From Nitrospira sp. (lineage in GTDB: Bacteria > Nitrospirota > Nitrospiria > Nitrospirales > Nitrospiraceae): DNA of 5,168 bases. Made by a program: the position numbers and the translations under genes. The notes under the pieces were generated by a model. It saw only the letters and a program-made list of their open reading frames with translations. It was not told the origin of the DNA and searched no databases. The stretch is taken from contig JANYEF010000133.1 of NCBI GenBank assembly GCA_025363325.1, positions 1 to 5,168 of the forward strand, in the 5' to 3' direction. Shown here piece after piece: positions 4,648-5,168 of this stretch. Numbering within the stretch: the first letter of the stretch is position 1; every line of letters starts with the position of its first letter.

Positions 4648-4742
4648 TACCATGTCGCGGCACATAGCGGGGATCTGGTTCATCTGGTCTTTCTGGTCTA
4701 TCTTGTTTGTGTAGTTCGACGAACGCGAGAGACCAGACAGAT
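4648..4742 (+). repeat. Intergenic repeat copy C6, five 9-base units
   Basis: The diverged head TACCATGTCGCGGCACATAG (4648-4667) leads into five 9-base units at 4675-4719: CTGGTTCAT, CTGGTCTTT, CTGGTCTAT, CTTGTTTGT, GTAGTTCGA. A CGAACGCGAGAG turn and right arm ending GACCAGACAG follow. It keeps the plus orientation of all other copies although the adjacent DUF2630 gene is on the minus strand. Here it lies upstream of that gene's promoter rather than after a stop codon. Confidence 0.85.
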
Positions 4743-5049
4743 CCACGCACCAAATAGACCGCCTCTGAATCCCCTGTCCCTCACGCAAGGCTCCGAGACC
4801 CAATACGCTTCCCTGCTAGGCCTCCATCTCGGTATCGAATCGTGACGACCGCCGCTCCGGGCGCCATGCTCCGTCTTCTACAACGTGGGTCCGTTCCAAG
4901 GCCAAGGCACTGTCTGAAAGCTTTCATGTGCCGACTGTCGACTCTCTGGTAATTTGCCCATGCGACCAGGAAAAACTCTCGCGCGCGCCGTCACACTCCT
5001 ACATAAGCCATGTATCCAGATGCCTCACACGATGATGCGATGGTCGAGA
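4743..5049. other. Gene-free stretch
   Basis: The first part (CCGCCTCTGAATCCCC, 4759-4774, and CTGTCCCTCACGC) is repeat tail related to that after C1. Beyond about 4800 I see no supported gene on either strand. The open frames are under 30 codons or run out of the repeat itself, and none has a ribosome-binding site. No tRNA or other RNA gene is recognisable. Confidence 0.5.
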
Positions 5050-5075
5050 GAGCAGGGGGCGTATGCCCCCTGCTC
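5050..5075. terminator. Strong GC hairpin, possible terminator
   Basis: A perfect inverted repeat has 11-base arms, GAGCAGGGGGC (5050-5060) and GCCCCCTGCTC (5065-5075), around a GTAT loop. The stem is strong, but neither strand shows a U-rich run after it, so intrinsic termination is not assured. It lies about 35 bases beyond a possible minus-strand stop codon (5111-5113), a sensible place for a terminator of a gene entering from the right. Confidence 0.5.
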
Positions 5076-5110
5076 CCCCACATGATCACATCACTCAAAT
5101 CACCGAAGCC

Positions 5111-5167
5111 TCAATACGCAGACTCTTGCATCGGACCGCGCACGCACCAGGCACGGATGGTGTCGGT
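5111..5167 (-). CDS. Possible 3' end of a minus-strand gene (partial)
   Basis: On the minus strand a frame enters from the right edge, reads TDTIRAWCVRGPMQESAY and stops at TGA (5113-5111), ahead of the hairpin at 5050-5075. The residues look protein-like and the hairpin position fits, but 18 codons are too few to be sure. A second minus-strand frame is also open to a TGA at 5097-5095. No family can be assigned. Confidence 0.25.
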   Translation of the reverse strand, partial: TDTIRAWCVRGPMQESAY

Positions 5168-5168
5168 C

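Noticed and set aside
1126..4742. Integron attC sites
   Set aside because: The palindromes follow single genes in one orientation, but I see no RYYYAAC/GTTRRRY core pair at their outer ends and no integrase. The 9-base periodicity is not an attC feature.
1126..4742. CRISPR array
   Set aside because: Repeats are separated by whole genes, the 9-base units have no spacers, and no cas gene is present.
1151..4742. Repeat hairpins as standard intrinsic terminators
   Set aside because: The stems are imperfect and pyrimidine/purine biased, and no U-run follows. A structural role remains possible but not simple intrinsic termination.

Overview
The window looks like chromosomal DNA of a mid-to-high GC bacterium. 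The mix of small conserved proteins, together with the unusual nine-base-periodic intergenic repeat, makes me think of Nitrospira (Nitrospirota). That is recognition from memory, not a search, and no phylogenetic marker gene is present.

Layout, left to right. A frameshifted gene for an exported protein of unknown function (169-1124) is followed by a two-CBS-domain protein (1477-1869), a DUF5069 protein (2206-2622), an exported single-domain rhodanese (2869-3327) and a small ferredoxin-fold protein of the antibiotic-biosynthesis-monooxygenase type (3658-3939). All of these are on the plus strand. A DUF2630 protein (4265-4510) is on the minus strand. Bases 4753-5110 hold no gene I can support. 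A strong hairpin (5050-5075) may terminate a minus-strand gene whose last codons could lie at the right edge.

The genes do not form an operon. Each plus-strand gene has its own promoter-like site of one type: a -35-like box with GA at positions 3-4, exactly 17 bases, then TAGAAT or TAGACT. Nothing in the sequence shows that the five proteins work in one pathway. Regulatory CBS, rhodanese and monooxygenase-fold proteins suggest small housekeeping or stress functions, but that is inference.

The most notable feature is not a gene. Every intergenic gap holds one copy of the same repeat, six copies in all and all in the same orientation. A full copy has a GC-rich head (consensus near AACCATTTCGCGGCGCGTGG), five or seven tandem 9-base units of the type CTGGTTCAT/CTGGTCTGT, a TTCGACGAAC turn, and a right arm ending GAGACCAGACAGAC that pairs back to the units. 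In several copies a conserved tail follows and runs into the promoter of the next gene. One copy lacks all of the units, and one has a long 9-base-periodic right arm. The result is a cassette-like alternation of repeat, promoter and single gene.
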